Source of the DNA: Chloroflexota bacterium
GTDB taxonomy: Bacteria; Chloroflexota; Dehalococcoidia; Lucifugimonadales; JAPUKM01
NCBI GenBank assembly: GCA_027295645.1
Contig: JAPUKM010000087.1
Location: 1 to 8,056, forward strand
Direction: 5' to 3'
DNA length: 8,056 nucleotides
Shown here: piece after piece, positions 5,661-8,056 of the stretch
Layout of the letters: each line of letters begins with the position of its first letter
Position numbering within the stretch: the first letter of the stretch is position 1
The notes under the pieces: generated by a model
What the model saw: the letters and a program-made list of their open reading frames with translations, nothing else
Told to the model about the DNA's origin: nothing
Databases searched by the model: none
Program-made: the position numbers and the translations under genes

Positions 5661-7063
5661 CGCCAACTACCTCTCGAAACGAGCTGTACTACCTGACCAT
5701 TGGAGAGGCCTCCCGGCTGATCCGCAGTCGGGAGCTGTCTCCGGTGGAGCTGACCCAGGCCTTCCTCGACCGCATCGAGGCGGTGGACGGCAGGCTCAAA
5801 TCGTACGTGACGCTGCTCAGAGACAGCGCTCTTGCCGAGGCCTCCACCGCCGAGGCGGAGGTGCAGCGCGGACGGTGGCGAGGGCCGCTCCACGGGATTC
5901 CAATAGCGCTCAAGGACCTGTATGACACCGCGGGCGTCCGGACCGCGGCCCAGTCCAAGGTGCTGGAGCACCGGGTGCCGGCGGAGGACGCGACAACGGT
6001 GGCCCGACTACGAGAGGCGGGCGCGGTGCTGCTGGGCAAGCTCGCCATGCACGAGTTCGCCCTGGGGGGGCCGCCGACAAGCCTCTTCGAGCAGGCCCGC
6101 AACCCCTGGAACCTGGACTACGTCACGGGCGGCTCCAGCAGCGGGTCCGGCGCGGCCGTGGCCGCAGGCCTCTGCATGGGATCGCTCGGCTCTGACACCG
6201 GCGGCTCGATTCGAGGTCCGGCCTCTCAGTGCGGAATAGTTGGGCTGAAGCCGACATACGGCCGGGTGAGCCGCAGCGGCGTGGTGCCCCTGAGCTGGTC
6301 TCTGGACCACTGCGGCCCGATGACCTGGACGGTTGAGGACGCCGCCCTCATGCTCCAGGCCATCGCCGGATACGACCCGAACGACCCCACCACAAGCCGG
6401 ACCGCCGTCCCCGACTATTCCGCCTCTCTCAATGATGACGTCAAGGGACTGACCATCGGCGTGCCCCGTCACCACTACTTCGACAGGCGGAGTGGTGACC
6501 CTGAGACGCTCAGCCTGGTGGAAAAGGCCCTGGGAGCCCTGGAGGGGATGGGAGCTCGCCTGGTAGAGGTCACCATCCCCAGCCTGGAGTATGCCTGGAT
6601 AGCCAATATGGTCATACTGCTCGGCGAGGCCTTCGCCTACCACCGGAAGAATCTGCAGTCACAGCCGGAGAACTTTGGAGAGATCGTGCGGATTAGGTTC
6701 TACCTTGGAGGGCTCTTCTCCGCCGGTGACTACGTTCAGGCCCAGCGTGCCCGCAGCCGGGTGAAGCGGGAGATCGCCCGGACCCTCCAGGAGGTGGATG
6801 TGCTGGCCACACCCACGGCGTTCAGGCCCGCCGCCACGTTCAAGGAGTTCGACCCCGTCGCACTGATGATGAATCCCAGCTTCACCGCTCCCTTCAACCA
6901 GGCCGGCCTACCGGCCATCTCCATCCCCTGCGGCTTCAATGGCGCAGGGCTTCCCATCGGCCTACAGATCGCCGGGAGGCCGTTCGATGAGTCGACGGTC
7001 CTGCGAGTGGCCAGAGCCTACGAGCAACACGCCCGCTGGTCAGACGTCCGGCCTTCGCTCTAA
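5657..7063 (+). CDS. Amidase signature family hydrolase
   Basis: 468 residues with the full amidase-signature catalytic set. Lys86 lies in 'IPIALKDLYD', the cis-Ser160 in 'GGSSSGSG' (158-165) and the nucleophile Ser184 in 'GSDTGGSIRGPA' (178-189). The 24-residue Ser-Ser spacing equals that of GatA and FAAH. 'KPTYGRVSRSGVVPL' (198-212), 'GPMTWTVEDAALML' (220-233) and the C-terminal 'NQAGLPAISIPCG' (414-426) and 'GLPIGLQIAG' (431-440) are also typical. The enzyme hydrolyses a carboxamide (or transfers its ammonia) in the cytoplasm. It resembles GatA and AtzE in length and in having a small partner subunit, but no gatB is here and the substrate is not evident. GAGGAG (5643-5648) lies 8 nt before the ATG, inside the upstream gene. 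The MBL-fold gene converges 34 bp downstream. Confidence 0.88.
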   Translation: MTPTTSRNELYYLTIGEASRLIRSRELSPVELTQAFLDRIEAVDGRLKSYVTLLRDSALAEASTAEAEVQRGRWRGPLHGIPIALKDLYDTAGVRTAAQSKVLEHRVPAEDATTVARLREAGAVLLGKLAMHEFALGGPPTSLFEQARNPWNLDYVTGGSSSGSGAAVAAGLCMGSLGSDTGGSIRGPASQCGIVGLKPTYGRVSRSGVVPLSWSLDHCGPMTWTVEDAALMLQAIAGYDPNDPTTSRTAVPDYSASLNDDVKGLTIGVPRHHYFDRRSGDPETLSLVEKALGALEGMGARLVEVTIPSLEYAWIANMVILLGEAFAYHRKNLQSQPENFGEIVRIRFYLGGLFSAGDYVQAQRARSRVKREIARTLQEVDVLATPTAFRPAATFKEFDPVALMMNPSFTAPFNQAGLPAISIPCGFNGAGLPIGLQIAGRPFDESTVLRVARAYEQHARWSDVRPSL

Positions 7064-7097
7064 GCGCACCCCCGCCAGAGGACCCATGGGACGACGT

Positions 7098-7772
7098 CTA
7101 GCCCTCCTGCCGCCTGGCGTTCTCCAACTCGCGAAGAATGAACGGGTTCGTAAATCTTTCCTGTCGAATGGTAGTCTCCAGCTGATGCCCGGGAAGAACG
7201 ATGGTCTCGTCGGGCAGCGCCAGTAGCTTGGTGACGATGCCGTGCATGATCTGCTCATAGCTTCCGCCCTGCGTGTCCGTCCTGCCTATGGACCCTCGAA
7301 AGAGCGTGTCCCCGCTGAATAGCAGGCCGTTGACATAGTAGCTGACGCTCCCCGGGGAATGCCCCGGCGTGTGTATCACCTTGAGCTCAAGGCCCGCAAC
7401 GCCGATGCTGTCGCCATCGGCGACGAACCCGTCGGGTTGGGGAGCCGGCTCCTCGGCATCCCCCATCATCTGTGCTCTCATTGCTGCTCCCTGTTCCAGA
7501 AGCGGCACATCCAAGGCATGCAGCAGAAACCGTGCCGCCGTCTTCTCCCTGACACCCCGCACCGCCCAAATATGATCGTGGTGGGCGTGAGAGGTCGCAA
7601 TCAGCTTCACGTGAACGCCCATATCCTTGGCCAGGTCCAATATGCGCTCGGGGTCGTCACCGGCATCGATCGCTATGGCCTCTCTGGTCTTCGGAGACGC
7701 CACGATGTAGCAGTTCTCCTGGAACACCCCAACGATGATGCCGCGGACCTCAATCTCATTTATGACGGGCAC
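7098..7772 (-). CDS. MBL-fold metallo-hydrolase, short glyoxalase-II/YcbL-like
   Basis: 224 residues from GTG 7772, with GAGGAG (7785-7780) 7 nt upstream. The N-terminus 'GIIVGVFQENCYIV' (11-24) is the usual opening strand pair ('N-Y-v'). The metal-binding residues are complete: His62, His64, Asp66 and His67 in 'SHAHHDH' (61-67), His138 in 'HTPGHSPGS', Asp155 in 'FSGDTLF' and His196 in 'LPGHQLETT'. With 'TNPFI' near the end this is the glyoxalase-II-like branch. At 224 residues it lacks the C-terminal glutathione-binding domain of classical glyoxalase II, like YcbL. It is a soluble, probably two-metal thioesterase or hydrolase. Odd points are Ser for the usual Thr before the first His, 'DHIWAV' where 'DHIGGV' is common, and 'GHQLE' where 'GHGPE' is usual. 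It is monocistronic, convergent with the amidase, and has a strong promoter. Confidence 0.85.
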   Translation of the reverse strand: MPVINEIEVRGIIVGVFQENCYIVASPKTREAIAIDAGDDPERILDLAKDMGVHVKLIATSHAHHDHIWAVRGVREKTAARFLLHALDVPLLEQGAAMRAQMMGDAEEPAPQPDGFVADGDSIGVAGLELKVIHTPGHSPGSVSYYVNGLLFSGDTLFRGSIGRTDTQGGSYEQIMHGIVTKLLALPDETIVLPGHQLETTIRQERFTNPFILRELENARRQEG

Positions 7773-7811
7773 ATCGGTTCTCCTCGGCAGGGCCGGAGTT
7801 CATGCATAGAC

Positions 7812-7855
7812 GGTCACACTATATACTGACCCGCACTAAGTCTGGCAATTCAGAC
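7812..7855. promoter_or_regulatory. Two short inverted repeats over the -10 and -35 of the MBL-fold promoter
   Basis: GGTCA (7812-7816) and TGACC (7827-7831) flank the -10. GTCTG (7840-7844) and CAGAC (7851-7855) flank the -35. Each is a perfect 5-bp pair with 10 and 6 nt between arms. Their placement suggests operators, but arms this short occur often by chance. Confidence 0.3.
7820..7848 (-). promoter_or_regulatory. Promoter of the MBL-fold gene
   Basis: On the minus strand TTGCCA (7848-7843), a 17-nt spacer and TATATA (7825-7820) form a good sigma-70-type promoter (5/6 matches at each hexamer). RNA would start near 7813, leaving a leader of about 40 nt with the Shine-Dalgarno GAGGAG. Confidence 0.6.
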
Positions 7856-7928
7856 CGTCAATGTGTGTCGCCTAGTACCCGTCTTGTCCCCAAAAGGTAC
7901 CTGTTCGGACGACGCAAGACGCCTTCAT

Positions 7929-8056
7929 TCACTTCCTGTTTTTCGACCTATGCCACTCAATGAACTTTTCGGCATCGATCTCCTCTTGCACCAGTATCGT
8001 GTTCAAAGCAAAATACACGATCCCGATGGGGAGGAATACGATGAGCCAGAAGATGA
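7929..8056 (-). CDS. C-terminal end of a small membrane protein (5' truncated by window edge)
   Basis: Reading the minus strand from the right edge, a frame is open for 41 residues down to TGA at 7931-7929. It begins with a hydrophobic segment 'IFWLIVFLPIGIVYFALNTI' followed by 'LVQEEIDAEKF' and a basic end 'WHRSKNRK'. A single membrane helix with a charged, probably cytoplasmic tail is what can be seen. Low-GC codons (ATC TTC, TAT TTT) and the sharp hydrophobic-to-charged change support real coding. I recognise no family from this fragment, and the start and most of the protein lie outside the window. Confidence 0.55.
   Translation of the reverse strand, partial: IFWLIVFLPIGIVYFALNTILVQEEIDAEKFIEWHRSKNRK

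Noticed and set aside
5657..7063. Calling the amidase gatA and the small gene gatC
   Set aside because: The motifs are shared by all amidase-signature enzymes, no gatB follows, and the small protein fits the AtzG-like type at least as well.
7880..7921. Inverted repeat CGTCTTG/CAAGACG, with palindrome AGGTACCT (7895-7902), as a terminator for the right-edge gene
   Set aside because: The 7-bp stem has a 28-nt loop and no U-tract, so it is not convincing as a terminator.
1..8056. tRNA, rRNA, CRISPR array, transposase, toxin-antitoxin or phage genes
   Set aside because: I looked on both strands and saw no cloverleaf, regular direct repeats with spacers, terminal repeats or matching proteins.

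Overview
This is a bacterial window of ordinary single-copy genes, GC-rich by eye. I see no rRNA, tRNA, CRISPR array, insertion sequence, phage module or attachment site. The mix of genes (TauE/SafE exporter, collagen-like lipoprotein, DUF502 membrane protein, DinB-like protein, EamA and MFS transporters, a GatC/AtzG-like small subunit with an amidase, a short glyoxalase-II-like hydrolase) fits an environmental, heterotrophic, free-living bacterium. Chloroflexota is my best guess from gene style, but nothing here proves it.

Layout, left to right. The 3' part of a TauE/SafE permease (+, 1-504) ends in a hairpin. A lipoprotein with a collagen-like Gly-X-Y domain follows (+, 612-1394). It faces a DUF502 membrane protein (-, 1412-2197). 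A gene-poor stretch of about 360 bp comes next, then a DinB-superfamily gene (-, 2560-3009). Its promoter region is shared divergently with an EamA permease (+, 3156-4031). An MFS permease (+, 4110-5411), a 68-residue GatC/AtzG-like protein (+, 5454-5660) and an amidase (+, 5657-7063) continue rightwards. The amidase faces a metallo-beta-lactamase-fold hydrolase (-, 7098-7772). The end of a small membrane protein (-, 7929-8056) runs off the right edge.

The strongest functional link is the small subunit plus amidase. They overlap by 4 bases (ATGA) and very probably form a complex. The MFS permease of the oxalate/formate-antiporter-like type lies directly upstream on the same strand, so it could import a carboxylate or amide that the amidase acts on; that is inference from position only. 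The remaining genes look like independent units.

The most interesting signals are regulatory. The small-subunit promoter (TTGACG-17-TATAAG) is bracketed by a perfect 9-bp inverted repeat whose right arm covers the ribosome-binding site and the start codon. Two transporter genes have no Shine-Dalgarno sequence, and each has a -10 hexamer exactly 7 nt before its ATG, as expected for leaderless mRNAs. I found no convincing evidence of a wholly new multi-gene system.
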